A DNA stretch of 64,000 bases, taken from the NCBI RefSeq assembly GCF_036245865.1, contig NZ_BTTW01000013.1, positions 124,001-188,000 on the forward strand, given 5' to 3'. A program made the position numbers and the translations under genes. Below the pieces are notes generated by a model. The model was not told the DNA's origin. It did not search any database and was given only the letters and a program-made list of their open reading frames with translations. Source of the DNA: Corallococcus caeni. GTDB taxonomy: Bacteria; Myxococcota; Myxococcia; Myxococcales; Myxococcaceae. This document shows, one piece after another, positions 47,117-56,338 of the stretch. The number at the start of each line of letters is the position of its first letter. Position 1 is the stretch's first letter.

Positions 47117-49582
47117 TTGGCCCATGGTTCCCCGCCGGTCGTCGATGATCGCGTTCCCCTCGCGGAGGCGCATGGCGCCCCGCACAAGCCCTACGTCTCA
47201 CCGGAGCAGTCGCCCGCGGAGCTGACCCTCCGCGGCCTGGTGCTCGGGTCGGTGCTGGGCATCGTGTTCGCGGCGTCGTCCGTGTACCTGGCCATCAAGG
47301 TCGGCCTCACGGTGTCCGCGTCCATCCCGGTGGCGGTGCTCTCCATCGCCATCTTCCGGGCCCTGGGGCGCTCCAGCATCCTGGAGAACACCATCGTCCA
47401 GACGACGGGCTCCGCGGGCGAGTCTCTCGCGTTCGGCGTGGCGGCGGCGCTGCCCGCCCTGCTCATCCTGGGCTACGACATCAGCCTCACGCACGCGTTC
47501 CTCACCGCCGCGCTGGGCGGCGTGCTGGGCGTGCTGATGATGATTCCGCTGCGCCAGGGCCTCATCGTCCAGGAGCACGGCAAGCTCACCTACCCGGAGG
47601 GCACCGCCAGCGCGGACGTGCTCATCGTCGGTGAGCAGGGCGGCACCAACGCCCGCACGGTCATCCTGGGGTTCATCATCGGCGGCGTCTACAAGTTCGC
47701 CTACTCCGGGATGAAGCTCTTCAAGGAGGCCATCGGCACGCCCATCAAGGGGCTCAAGGCCGCGACGCTCTCCACGGAGGTGTCCCCGGAGCTGCTCGGC
47801 GTGGGCTACATCATCGGGCCGCGCGTCGCGTCCATCACCTTCGCGGGCGGCGTGCTCAGCTACCTCATCCTCATCCCGATGGTGTCCTTCTTCGGCAGCG
47901 GCATGGAGACGCCGCTGCTCGTGCACAACGGGATGCTCATCCGGGACATGTCGCCGGATCAGATCCGCAACGCGTACGTGCTCTACATCGGCGCGGGCGC
48001 GGTGGCGACGGGCGGCCTCATCAGCCTCATCCGCTCCCTGCCCACCATCGTGGGCGCCTTCAAGCGCAGCGTGGAGACGCTGCGCCAGTCGCGCACGCAG
48101 GGCGCCCTGCCCACGGTGCTGCGCACGGATCAGGACCTGCCCATCACCGTGGTGCTGGTGGGCAGCGCGCTGCTCATCCTGGCCATCTGGCTGGCGCCGC
48201 CGCTGCACGTGAACTTCATCTCCGCCATCCTCATCGTCGTCTTCGGCTTCTTCTTCGTGACGGTGAGCGCGCGCATCACGGGCGAGATCGGCTCCTCGTC
48301 CAACCCCATCTCCGGCATGGTGGTGGCCACGCTGCTCGTCACCTGCCTCGTGTACCTGCTGTTCGGCTGGACGTCGTCGCCGGACCGCTTCATGGCGCTC
48401 ACCACGGCGGCCATCGTGGGCATCGCCGCGTCCAACGGCGGCACCACGGCGCAGGACCTGAAGACGGCGTTCCTCGTGGGCGGCACGCCCAGGAAGCAGC
48501 AGATCGCCCTCTTCGTCGGCGTGCTCACCAGCGCCATGTTCATCGGCCTGGTGCTGGTGCTGCTCAACCAGGGCGCCACCGCGGTCATCCCGGAAGCACA
48601 CCCGGGCGTGCAGGTGACGGAGATGTCCACCGAGACGCGCACCCAGCACACCTATCGCTGGGCGGTCTCCCAGGACGCGCTCACCCAGCGCGGCATGACG
48701 CCCGCGCAGCTCAAGCGCTCGCTGTGGGCGGAGCGCCTGGACATGGTCCCCGCGGACGGCGCGCTGGAGCTGCGCAGCTGGCGCCCCATCCCCGCCCAGG
48801 AGCTGTCCAACCTCACGCTGGCGCCGGCCAACGGCCCGTCGCTGAAGCTGTCAGACGCGGGGCTCGTCACCGCCGGTCCGGACCGCGTCTACAAGGAAGG
48901 CTTCGTGCGCGGCGCGGACACGCCCGTGCCCGCCGGCCGCTACCTCGTGGATGATCAGGGCAGCATCCAGTACGTGGTGGACCCGGGCATCGGCGGCCGC
49001 ATCAGCGAGTACGAGGGCCAGACGCTCACCCGCTACTCCGCCCCCAAGGCGCAGCTGTTCGCGCTCATCATCGACGGCATCCTCACGCAGCGGCTGCCGT
49101 GGGACCTGGTGCTGCTGGGCGTCTTCATCGCGCTGATGCTGGAGCTGTGCGGCGTGTCCTCGCTGCCCTTCGCGGTGGGCGTGTACCTGCCCATCAGCAG
49201 CAGCGCCCCCATCTTCGTGGGCGGCATGGTGCGCCACTTCGTGGACAAGCTGCGCGGCGGCAGCGCGGCGGAGTCCGAGTTCTCCCCCGGCACGCTGATG
49301 TCCTCCGGCTACATCGCGGGCGGCTCCATCGCGGGCGTGCTCATCGCGTTCCTTGAGATCGCCAGCGACGGCGCCTGGACGCGCGCCATCAACCTGCCCG
49401 CCCTCTTCGGGCACGAGAACGCGGTGGGCGCGTTCCTCAACGCCGTGGGCGAGAGCGAGCTGGCGCACCCGACGTGGTCCAACGTCTGGGGCCTGGCCTT
49501 CTTCGCCGTCCTCACCGCGGTCCTCTTCCGCTCCGCCCTCAAGGGCAAGAGCGGCGCGGAGGCCCCGCCGCCGTCGCACTGA
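47117..49582 (+). CDS. OPT family oligopeptide transporter
   Basis: An 821-residue inner-membrane transporter with about 15 helices. Family features are VSPEQSPAELTLRGLVLGSV, NTIVQTTGSAGESLAFG, YPEGTASADVLIVGEQGG and NGGTTAQDLKTAFLVGGTPR. OPT proteins import oligopeptides or metal chelates with protons. Residues about 495-645 are a hydrophilic insertion (from EAHPGVQVTEMSTETRTQ to GGRISEYEGQTLTRYSAPKA) that splits the helices. The start is a TTG with CAGGAG eight bases upstream; the nearby ATG at 47124 is out of frame. A short stem (CCTGA/TCAGG) overlaps the ribosome site. Confidence 0.92.
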   Translation: MAHGSPPVVDDRVPLAEAHGAPHKPYVSPEQSPAELTLRGLVLGSVLGIVFAASSVYLAIKVGLTVSASIPVAVLSIAIFRALGRSSILENTIVQTTGSAGESLAFGVAAALPALLILGYDISLTHAFLTAALGGVLGVLMMIPLRQGLIVQEHGKLTYPEGTASADVLIVGEQGGTNARTVILGFIIGGVYKFAYSGMKLFKEAIGTPIKGLKAATLSTEVSPELLGVGYIIGPRVASITFAGGVLSYLILIPMVSFFGSGMETPLLVHNGMLIRDMSPDQIRNAYVLYIGAGAVATGGLISLIRSLPTIVGAFKRSVETLRQSRTQGALPTVLRTDQDLPITVVLVGSALLILAIWLAPPLHVNFISAILIVVFGFFFVTVSARITGEIGSSSNPISGMVVATLLVTCLVYLLFGWTSSPDRFMALTTAAIVGIAASNGGTTAQDLKTAFLVGGTPRKQQIALFVGVLTSAMFIGLVLVLLNQGATAVIPEAHPGVQVTEMSTETRTQHTYRWAVSQDALTQRGMTPAQLKRSLWAERLDMVPADGALELRSWRPIPAQELSNLTLAPANGPSLKLSDAGLVTAGPDRVYKEGFVRGADTPVPAGRYLVDDQGSIQYVVDPGIGGRISEYEGQTLTRYSAPKAQLFALIIDGILTQRLPWDLVLLGVFIALMLELCGVSSLPFAVGVYLPISSSAPIFVGGMVRHFVDKLRGGSAAESEFSPGTLMSSGYIAGGSIAGVLIAFLEIASDGAWTRAINLPALFGHENAVGAFLNAVGESELAHPTWSNVWGLAFFAVLTAVLFRSALKGKSGAEAPPPSH

Positions 49583-49589
49583 CGGCGCG

Positions 49590-49922
49590 CTACAGCGCGG
49601 GCACCGACGGCGGCACCTCCGGGTCGCCGCCGCCGGAGTCCGCCGCCCCCTTCGCGCAGACGTACTCCGCGCGCAGCGGCGTCACGATGCCGAAGGTGAA
49701 GGCGTAGACGAACGGGCTCCACCACGGCCAGTACACGTCCACCCGCGACAGGCCATGCCGGCACTCCGCCGCGGCCACGTTGGACGTCGTCAGCCCCTCC
49801 ACGAAGCTCGCCCCGGTCTGGGTCTCCGGTGCGCCCTCGCGCGGCGCCGGACTGCGCACGCTCATGCGGAAGCACCCCGTGAGGGACGCCAGGACCAGGG
49901 CGGACGCGGCCAGTCGCTTCAT
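49590..49922 (-). CDS. Bor-like lipoprotein, hypothetical
   Basis: A 110-residue lipoprotein. The signal peptide MKRLAASALVLASLTGC ends in a good lipobox (LTGC). The mature part includes FVEGLTTSNVAAAECRHGLS, WWSPFVYAFTFGIVTPLRAE and YVCAKG, a layout close to Bor/Iss-type small lipoproteins (a Cys early, a GIxTP motif and a closing VxC). It probably sits in the outer membrane. The ATG at 49922 is chosen over a longer start because it begins the signal peptide and has GGAG upstream. It converges with the OPT gene. Confidence 0.75.
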   Translation of the reverse strand: MKRLAASALVLASLTGCFRMSVRSPAPREGAPETQTGASFVEGLTTSNVAAAECRHGLSRVDVYWPWWSPFVYAFTFGIVTPLRAEYVCAKGAADSGGGDPEVPPSVPAL

Positions 49923-50122
49923 GGACGGGGACTCCGGCAAGCAAAGGGGCCCCCTGCCTAACACACCCGGGATTCACCGCCAGTCCGCCCGGCGTTGCCC
50001 AGCTGTCACTTCAACCCTCTGGATTCTGGGCGTTTCTCGGATTGGGAGCCGACAGGAGACAGGAGTACACTCCGGGTTCCCCCAGCGGGGCCTTCCGCCC
50101 CATCCGGATTCTTCCAGGTTTC

Positions 50123-51889
50123 ATGGCACAGCCCCAGAAAGTCACGGACGCGAACGCGGAGCCGGAGCAGTCGCCGGAGGTTCGCGAGAAGGTGGAGCTG
50201 GCGAAGACGTTCGCGTTCCACCTGCTCAAGGGCATCAAGCAGATTGGCATGTACCGCCACAACGAGGCGCGCTTCCCGGAGTTCCTCTCCAAGGCGCAGG
50301 AGGCCATCTCCTCGTACACGGAGAAGTACGGGCCGCTCTCGCTGAAGGTGGAGCAGCAGAACTTCATGCTGTACGGCGAGGCGCTCTTCTCCGAGGAGTC
50401 GCCGCTCCCCTACAAGTTCTTCCGCGACGGCATCCGCCAGCTCATCTTCCGGCCGGGGCTGCCGCTGGAGGAGCTGGTCACCCTCACGCTCATCGCGCTG
50501 TCGGAGCCGGAGCGCGGCGCGGACGACGTGCTCGCGCAGCTGTGGCGCGCGGGCATGCAGCAGGTGGAGTACGTGGTGGTGGAGGGCTTCTCCATGGAGG
50601 GCGCCTCCGAGGACGAGGTCCAGGTGGAGGTGGACAAGGTGGTGGGCTACCTCTACTCCCGCCTCCAGACGAACTCGGATGACTTCCTGCGCTTCGCGCG
50701 CGTGTCCGCGGAGGACCTGGACGCGAAGCTGGACGGCGTGGAGCAGATCCGCGGCCTCGTCGTGGGCGGCCGGCACGCCACGGACGACCTGAAGGCCCGC
50801 ATCCAGCGGGAAATCACCGAGGAGGAGAACGCGCGCCTGTTCCCGAAGCTCGTGGGCGCGGTGTTCCAGGTGGTGGAAGGCGGCGTGGATGATCCGGTGC
50901 TGCTGGAGGAGATCTTCCTGCAGCTCTTGGACATGCTGCTGCTCCAGGACGACTTCGCCACGGTGAACCAGATCGTCCTCAAGCTGCGCGCGCTCTCCCA
51001 GCGCGAGGGCGGCGAGGACCTGGGGCGCCTGCTCAACAACTTCCTCCACAAGATGGGCGAGGAGCAGCGCCTCACGCGGCTGGGCGAGTCGCTGAAGACG
51101 ACGCGCACGCGGCAGCCGCAGGACGTGACGCGCTACCTGCAGGCGCTGGGCCCGGACTCCGTGCTGCCCCTGCTCAGCGTGCTGGAGACCATCGAGCTGC
51201 CGGAGAACCGCCTCCTCCTGGGCGACGTGCTGGCCACCTTCGCGAGGGAGCTGCCGGAGCCGTTCGTGGCGCGCCTGCTGTCGGACCGGCCGCAGACGGT
51301 GCGCGACATGGTCTACATCCTGGAGAAGAGCAACCACCCGGAGCGGGTGAAGATGTTCGGCCAGGTGATGAAGAGCCCCAACCTGGTGGTGAAGCTGGAG
51401 GTCATGCAGATCATCGGGCGGGGCCGCACGGCGGAGGCCCGGCGCATCATCGCCGACGCGCTCACCGACGGCGTCTCCCAGGTGCGCATGCTGGCCGCGA
51501 AGCTGTTGCCGGAGTTCGACCGCGAGCGGGCCTTCACGGACCTGGTGCGGCTGGTGCGCGACCCCGGCTGGGACAAGAAGACGTCCGACGAGAAGGCCGC
51601 CGTCTACGCGGCCATCGGCGCCACCAACCTGCCCGCGGCGCTGTCCATGATGCAGCAGCTGCTCACGGTGAAGCCGTCGCTGCTCAACAAGCGGCGGGTG
51701 ATGGAGGACAAGCTGCTGGCCATCACCGGCCTGGGCGGCGCGGGCTCCATCCAGTCCTACAAGATGTTGCAGGCCGTGGTGGAGGACAAGACGCAGCCCC
51801 TGGACGTCCTCACCGCGGCACGCAAGGCGATGTACCAGACGCGCAAGGCCCTGTTCGGGGACTCGGCGCTTCCGGAAGAGGCGAGCTGA
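50123..51889 (+). CDS. Helical-repeat protein with N-terminal domain shared with next gene
   Basis: A 588-residue cytoplasmic protein. Residues about 25-130 form an alpha/beta domain (FHLLKGIKQIGMYRHNEARF, GPLSLKVEQQNFMLYGEALF, RPGLPLEELVTLTLIALSE) that is also seen in the downstream HD protein. The rest is helical, with HEAT-like repeats from about residue 330 (SVLPLLSVLETIELPENRLL, VVKLEVMQIIGRGRTAEARR, SQVRMLAAKLLPEFDRERAF). HEAT repeats usually bind proteins. It lies four bases before the HD gene, so the two form an operon. No enzyme motif is visible, and I do not recognise a named family. The ATG at 50123 has CCAGG upstream. Confidence 0.88.
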   Translation: MAQPQKVTDANAEPEQSPEVREKVELAKTFAFHLLKGIKQIGMYRHNEARFPEFLSKAQEAISSYTEKYGPLSLKVEQQNFMLYGEALFSEESPLPYKFFRDGIRQLIFRPGLPLEELVTLTLIALSEPERGADDVLAQLWRAGMQQVEYVVVEGFSMEGASEDEVQVEVDKVVGYLYSRLQTNSDDFLRFARVSAEDLDAKLDGVEQIRGLVVGGRHATDDLKARIQREITEEENARLFPKLVGAVFQVVEGGVDDPVLLEEIFLQLLDMLLLQDDFATVNQIVLKLRALSQREGGEDLGRLLNNFLHKMGEEQRLTRLGESLKTTRTRQPQDVTRYLQALGPDSVLPLLSVLETIELPENRLLLGDVLATFARELPEPFVARLLSDRPQTVRDMVYILEKSNHPERVKMFGQVMKSPNLVVKLEVMQIIGRGRTAEARRIIADALTDGVSQVRMLAAKLLPEFDRERAFTDLVRLVRDPGWDKKTSDEKAAVYAAIGATNLPAALSMMQQLLTVKPSLLNKRRVMEDKLLAITGLGGAGSIQSYKMLQAVVEDKTQPLDVLTAARKAMYQTRKALFGDSALPEEAS

Positions 51890-51893
51890 CACC

Positions 51894-53204
51894 ATGGCCG
51901 ACAACCTGAAGATCAATCAGACCCAGGACGAGAACCTGGGGGAGTACGGGCGCGAGCACAACGAGAAGCTCCAGAACCTGTCGCGCTCCATGCTCGCGGG
52001 CCTCTACATGCTCGTGCGCTCCGTGAAGATGTACGACCCGGAGAACGCCGTCTTCGAGAAGCCGCTGCACCAGCTCCAGGACATCATCAACCAGATCATC
52101 GGCAAGGAAGGCCGGCTGGAGCTGACGGGCGTCAAGGACTCCTTCTACCTCAACGGCATGCTGGTGAAGGTGGACCTCAACTCCATCGAGAACCAGCGCT
52201 ACCTCTTGTCGGAGCTGCGCGCCAAGGACGTGGGCGGCATCACGCTGACCAAGCCCGTCACCACGCAGGAGCTGAAGAACTTCGTCTGGATCTTCAGCAA
52301 GGAGCAGTCCTCCACCGCGGAGGAGGACGGCCTGCAGGGGCGCAAGCTCCTCAACATGCGCGTGGCGAAGTTCTCCAAGCTCAAGGAGAAGCTGAACAAG
52401 GACATGGACACGCCGGGCGACCAGAAGGTCGACCGCAAGAAGTACGCGATGACCGTGTACGCGCGCGCCGTGTTCTTCCTGCAGAAGTACCTGGAGTCCG
52501 TGCGCGCGGGGAAGCCCATCGGCTCCTCGCGGGCGCTGCGCCTGGTGCAGGACTTCGTGGACATCTCCTACGATCAGCGCACCCACTTCCTGGGCATGAC
52601 GACGCAGAAGCGCGAGGAGGACTACCTCGTCTACCACCAGGTGAACGTGGCGCTGATGTGCATCGTGTTCGGCGCGGAGCTGGGCCTCACCAAGCCGCAG
52701 CTGCGCGACCTGGGCTACATCGCCCTCTTCCACGACGCGGGCATGACGACGCTGCCGGAGGAGCTGTCCACCAAGCGCGGGGCGCTCACCGCGGACGAGA
52801 AGACGGCGGTGGCGCGCGCGCCGCTCATCAGCGTGCGCAACATCCTGATGGAGAAGGGCTTCAGCCGCTCCACGCTGCTGCGCGTGGTGACGACGTTCGA
52901 GCACAAGACGGACTACGGCACCGCGGTGCGTGACGCGCGCGGCAACATCCAGATGATCATCCCCAAGACGAACCTGGGGGTGTACGCGAAGATCATCGCC
53001 ATCTGCGACGCGTACGACGCGCTCACCTCCCGCAGGCCCTACCGGGACGCGTACGGCCCGGAGGTGGCGCTGATGCTGATGTGGACGGAGATGCGCCAGA
53101 AGTTCGACCCGGAGCTCCTGGCCGTCTTCATGCGGGTGATGGCCATCCAGCCCATCAAGGTCCTCTCCCGCCGCCAGCAGCAGCTCAGCGTTTCCGGCCT
53201 GTAG
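51894..53204 (+). CDS. Degenerate HD-GYP domain protein
   Basis: A 436-residue soluble protein. Residues about 28-138 match the N-terminal domain of the preceding gene in layout (YMLVRSVKMYDPENAVFEKP, GRLELTGVKDSFYLNGMLV, ITLTKPVTTQELKNFVWIFS). The C-terminal half is HD-GYP-like, with HQVNVALMCIVFG, LFHDAGMTTLPEEL (His280-Asp281), TFEHKTDYG and ICDAYDALTSRRPYR. Active HD-GYP enzymes that hydrolyse cyclic di-GMP have HDIGK and HHExxDGxGYP; here the Lys is Met and the GYP loop is altered. It may be a weak phosphohydrolase or a nucleotide-binding regulator. It converges with rluD, overlapping it by 20 bases. Confidence 0.87.
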   Translation: MADNLKINQTQDENLGEYGREHNEKLQNLSRSMLAGLYMLVRSVKMYDPENAVFEKPLHQLQDIINQIIGKEGRLELTGVKDSFYLNGMLVKVDLNSIENQRYLLSELRAKDVGGITLTKPVTTQELKNFVWIFSKEQSSTAEEDGLQGRKLLNMRVAKFSKLKEKLNKDMDTPGDQKVDRKKYAMTVYARAVFFLQKYLESVRAGKPIGSSRALRLVQDFVDISYDQRTHFLGMTTQKREEDYLVYHQVNVALMCIVFGAELGLTKPQLRDLGYIALFHDAGMTTLPEELSTKRGALTADEKTAVARAPLISVRNILMEKGFSRSTLLRVVTTFEHKTDYGTAVRDARGNIQMIIPKTNLGVYAKIIAICDAYDALTSRRPYRDAYGPEVALMLMWTEMRQKFDPELLAVFMRVMAIQPIKVLSRRQQQLSVSGL

Positions 53205-54207
53205 CCTTCGCCGCCGGCTTCTTCGCCGCGGGCTTCGCCTTCACGGGAGGCCCGGCGGGGATGTTCGCCTCACGCAGCAGCGCGAGCGCCTTCGTGAAGT
53301 CCTCCGGGAGGGGGGCTTCCAGGTCCAGCCGCTTGTGGGTGCGCGGGTGTTCGAAGGCCAGTCGCCACGCGTGCAGCGCCTGGCGGCCCAGCGCCTCCTG
53401 CGCCTGCGCCACCGCGCCCTTCGCCTTGCGGCCCGCGCCGTAGAGCGCGTCGCAGAGCAGCGGGTGCCCGGCCTCCGCCAGGTGGACGCGGATCTGATGC
53501 GTGCGGCCGGTGAGCAGGTCCACCTCCACCAGCGCGGCGCCGTCGAAGGACTCGCGCACGCGGAACAGGGTGATGGCGGGCTTGCCCTCCTTCACCTTGC
53601 CGGTGAACTTCTGGCGGTGGATGGGGTGGCGGCCGTAGAGCGTCTCAATCCGCCCTTCCGCGGGCGGCACGCCGTGCACCAGCGCCAGGTACGTCTTCTG
53701 GACCTCGCGCGTCTTGAAGGCCTTCTGGAGGGCCACCAGGGCCTGCTCGTGCTTGGCGACGACGAGGCAGCCGGTGGTGTCCTTGTCCAGCCGGTGGACG
53801 ATGCCGGGACGCAGCTCGCCGCCCACGCCGGCCAGGTCCTTCACGCGGTGCAGCAGCGCGTTGACCAACGTGCCGGAGGCGTGCCCCGCGCCCGGGTGCA
53901 CCACCATGCCGGCGGCCTTGTCCACGACGACGAGGTCCCGGTCCTCGTGCAGCACGGACACGGGCAGCGCCTCGGCCTGGGGAATCGCGGCGACGGGCGC
54001 GGGGACGTGGAGCGACAGCAGCTCCCCCCCGCGCAGGCGCTGCGCGGCCTTGCCGGGCTTGCCGTCGGACAGCACGTGGCCGTCGGCGATGAGGCCCTGG
54101 AGGCGGGAGCGGGTGAGGTCCGGGAACGCGCGGGCGAGGTACGCATCCAGCCGCTCGCCCCGGGCTTCCGGGAGGGCGCGGTGCTCGCGCGTGTCGGGTG
54201 AGGCCAC
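53185..54207 (-). CDS. rluD: 23S rRNA pseudouridine synthase, RluD type
   Basis: A 340-residue enzyme of the RluA/RluC/RluD family that isomerises uridines in helix 69 or related parts of 23S rRNA. The N-terminal S4 domain is GERLDAYLARAFPDLTRSRL and QGLIADGHVLSDG. The catalytic loop with Asp is HRLDKDTTGCLVVAKHE. LLTGRTHQIRVHLAEAGHPL is the family motif III. A Lys/Ala-rich tail of 25 residues (VKAKPAAKKPAAKATGRKR) is extra and may bind RNA. RluD itself is the most likely member, but RluC/RluA specificity cannot be excluded. Confidence 0.9.
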   Translation of the reverse strand: MASPDTREHRALPEARGERLDAYLARAFPDLTRSRLQGLIADGHVLSDGKPGKAAQRLRGGELLSLHVPAPVAAIPQAEALPVSVLHEDRDLVVVDKAAGMVVHPGAGHASGTLVNALLHRVKDLAGVGGELRPGIVHRLDKDTTGCLVVAKHEQALVALQKAFKTREVQKTYLALVHGVPPAEGRIETLYGRHPIHRQKFTGKVKEGKPAITLFRVRESFDGAALVEVDLLTGRTHQIRVHLAEAGHPLLCDALYGAGRKAKGAVAQAQEALGRQALHAWRLAFEHPRTHKRLDLEAPLPEDFTKALALLREANIPAGPPVKAKPAAKKPAAKATGRKR

Positions 54208-54218
54208 GGCGGAGGGCG

Positions 54219-54482
54219 CTACCAGATCTTCGACTTCACGTGCGCCTTGGAGCGCAGCACGATGTCGTTGATGGCGCGCTCGAAGAAGTTCGCCTGGGTG
54301 CTGATCTCCGCGCTCACGCGGCTCTTGTAGAGCGCGCGCCCCTCTTCCAGTTCCTCCTTGAGGACCTCGAAAAGGTTGTCCTGCTCGATGCCCTTGATGA
54401 TCTTCTGCTCGTTGTAGAGCGAGATATCGGAGGCGATCGCGCGAGCGAGTCGCATCGCCTTGACCTTTTCCTCTTCCGTCAT
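54219..54482 (-). CDS. Small conserved-looking helical protein, hypothetical
   Basis: An 87-residue charged helical protein starting MTEEEKVKAMRLARAIASDI. YNEQKIIKGIEQDNLFEVLK and ALYKSRVSAEISTQANFFER suggest a helical bundle with no membrane segment. It has lower GC and richer Lys/Glu/Ile use than its neighbours, which often marks a highly expressed or conserved small protein. It lies 11 bases upstream of rluD on the same strand, so co-transcription is likely. Function is unknown, and the ribosome site is weak. Confidence 0.75.
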   Translation of the reverse strand: MTEEEKVKAMRLARAIASDISLYNEQKIIKGIEQDNLFEVLKEELEEGRALYKSRVSAEISTQANFFERAINDIVLRSKAHVKSKIW

Positions 54483-54559
54483 CGTGCCACTACTTAGGCA
54501 CCCACCCCGTGCGAGTCAACTTTTCCCGTCGCACGGGAGGGTGCCCGGCCGCCGCCGGG

Positions 54560-56338
54560 TCAACGGCCCGACTTGGCGGGTTTCTCGGAGAACAGCGCCA
54601 GGTAGCTCTTGGACACGCGCAGGGGGTCCAGGCCCAGCTCGCGGGCGAGGTTCATGAGGATGCCGCGCAGGTACACGGTGGTGGGGAGCGCGGTGTAGCG
54701 GTCCGCCTCCACGTTCTCCAGGTGACGCACGGAGATGCGGGTCCGGTCGGCGAGTTGCTGGATGGACAGGCCGCGGGCCTCGCGGACGCGGCGCAGCAGC
54801 TCGCCGTTGAACTCGGCGTCGGCGGGGATGTCCACGCCCCGGGGGCGGGCCTCGCGGACCTTGGCGGCCACCTGGGCCAGCGCGGACTCGGCGGTCGCGA
54901 TGGCGGAGTCCTGCGCCAGGACCTGGGCCTCCCCGAGCTTGCGGACCGTGGGGCCCTTCACGCTGCCCGGCCCCGTGGGGCCGTGGGCGCCAGGACGCGA
55001 GTCGATGGGGCGCGACGTCAGGGGCCGCACGGCGGCGCGGGAGGCACCCGTGGCCGGGGTCCGGGCCAGCGCGGTGGTGCTGGCGTCCGGGGCGGGGTTC
55101 GGATCCGACTCGCCCTGGGTGGTCGTCACGGCCGCCGCGCTGGTGGCGTCCGGCGTGGGGCTCGGGGCCACGGCCGCGGGCTCCGGAGGCGCCGTCACCG
55201 CGCTGGCCTCTGGAGCGGACCGCGAGGCCGGGGCCTCCGTCGAGGCTTCGACGGCGGGAGCCTGGGGAGCGTCCTCGGAGACCGGCGGGCTCGAGACGGC
55301 GGGAGAAGGAGCCGCCTCCACGCGGTCCGGGGCCGTGGCGGATCCGTCAGCGACCGGCGCGGATCCGGTGGACCCCGTACCGACCGCGTCGGTGTTCACC
55401 GGGGAACCCACGGGCGCGGTGGCGGCCTCGTCAGCATCCACCGTGGAACCCGCGAGCGCGGTGGCGGAACCGTCGGCGGCGGGCACGGGGGTGGATCCGG
55501 TCGCGCTCGCCACGGGGGCCGACAGCGCCGGGGCGGCGGCCTCCGTGCGCTCCGGGGTGGAACTTGAGGAGGCCTGCGCCGCCACGTCCTGCGCGGGAGC
55601 GGACGTGCTGGACGCCTCGGCCTCCACGGCCTTCGGCTCTCCGGACGGCTTCGCGTCCACAGCGGGCGCCGGAGCTTCGGCGGCTCCCCTGCCCTGCCCG
55701 CGCAGCGGACCCGCCGGGACATAGACGAACGACAGGCTCCGGGTGAACGAGGCACGGAAGGCCTCCACCACCGCCACGCCCCCCACCCTCACCGGCTCGG
55801 GGGGCACGCCTGGAGCGTCCTTCGCCGAGGACTCCTGCCGCTTCGACTCCTCACCCCGCATCCGCTCCTCGCTCTTTCCGGGCGTCTCGCTCGCGCGCGG
55901 CGCCTCCCCTTCCGTGTCGCTCACGGACGCCGCGGCCTTCAGTCGCGACTCCGCCTCCAACCGTTCGGCGTCCACCGCGCCCGCGGCCTTCGCCAGCGCC
56001 GCGGCGGCGGTGGCCAGGGCCTCCGCGACCCGCGCGGCCGAGTCCACCTTGTCCGCGGCATCCGCCGTCACGGCCGCCTTCGCGAGCCGCTCCGTGGACA
56101 GCCCGATGGAGCGGTCATACTCGACGCGCAGGTCCGCGTCGGTAAGCATCTCCATCGCTTCGTTCATCCGTTCACGCAGCGCGTCCACCTGGTCCGGATC
56201 CCCCAGCGCGTACACCGCGATGGACTCCGGTGAATACAACTCCATCAGGCGCTCGTGGGCCGCGCGGATCTCCGCGTCGGAGGCCGTGGGCGGCACCTCC
56301 AGGAGCTCGTAGTAGGTCTGCTGCGCGAAGGGCTTCAT
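54560..56338 (-). CDS. J-like domain and RodZ-type HTH fusion protein
   Basis: A 592-residue protein with an unusual build. Residues 1-75 are a DnaJ-like fold (QTYYELLEVPPTASDAEIRA, EAMEMLTDADLRVEYDRSIG) lacking the HPD motif, so it probably does not stimulate DnaK. Residues about 75-510 are low-complexity Ala/Pro/Ser/Thr, with an Arg/Glu-rich patch. The C-terminal 70 residues are a RodZ/Xre-like helix-turn-helix (GELLRRVREARGLSIQQLAD, RTRISVRHLENVEADRYTAL, YLRGILMNLARELGLDP). No membrane helix follows the HTH as in RodZ. Its ATG overlaps the stop of the MinD-like gene, so the two are coupled. Confidence 0.88.
   Translation of the reverse strand: MKPFAQQTYYELLEVPPTASDAEIRAAHERLMELYSPESIAVYALGDPDQVDALRERMNEAMEMLTDADLRVEYDRSIGLSTERLAKAAVTADAADKVDSAARVAEALATAAAALAKAAGAVDAERLEAESRLKAAASVSDTEGEAPRASETPGKSEERMRGEESKRQESSAKDAPGVPPEPVRVGGVAVVEAFRASFTRSLSFVYVPAGPLRGQGRGAAEAPAPAVDAKPSGEPKAVEAEASSTSAPAQDVAAQASSSSTPERTEAAAPALSAPVASATGSTPVPAADGSATALAGSTVDADEAATAPVGSPVNTDAVGTGSTGSAPVADGSATAPDRVEAAPSPAVSSPPVSEDAPQAPAVEASTEAPASRSAPEASAVTAPPEPAAVAPSPTPDATSAAAVTTTQGESDPNPAPDASTTALARTPATGASRAAVRPLTSRPIDSRPGAHGPTGPGSVKGPTVRKLGEAQVLAQDSAIATAESALAQVAAKVREARPRGVDIPADAEFNGELLRRVREARGLSIQQLADRTRISVRHLENVEADRYTALPTTVYLRGILMNLARELGLDPLRVSKSYLALFSEKPAKSGR

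Noticed and set aside
55000-55700. Tandem DNA repeat within the J-like/HTH gene
   Set aside because: The Ala/Pro/Ser/Thr-rich linker is low-complexity protein, but no exact DNA repeat unit could be seen.
54560-56338. Functional DnaJ co-chaperone
   Set aside because: The HPD tripeptide required to stimulate DnaK is absent from the J-like region.
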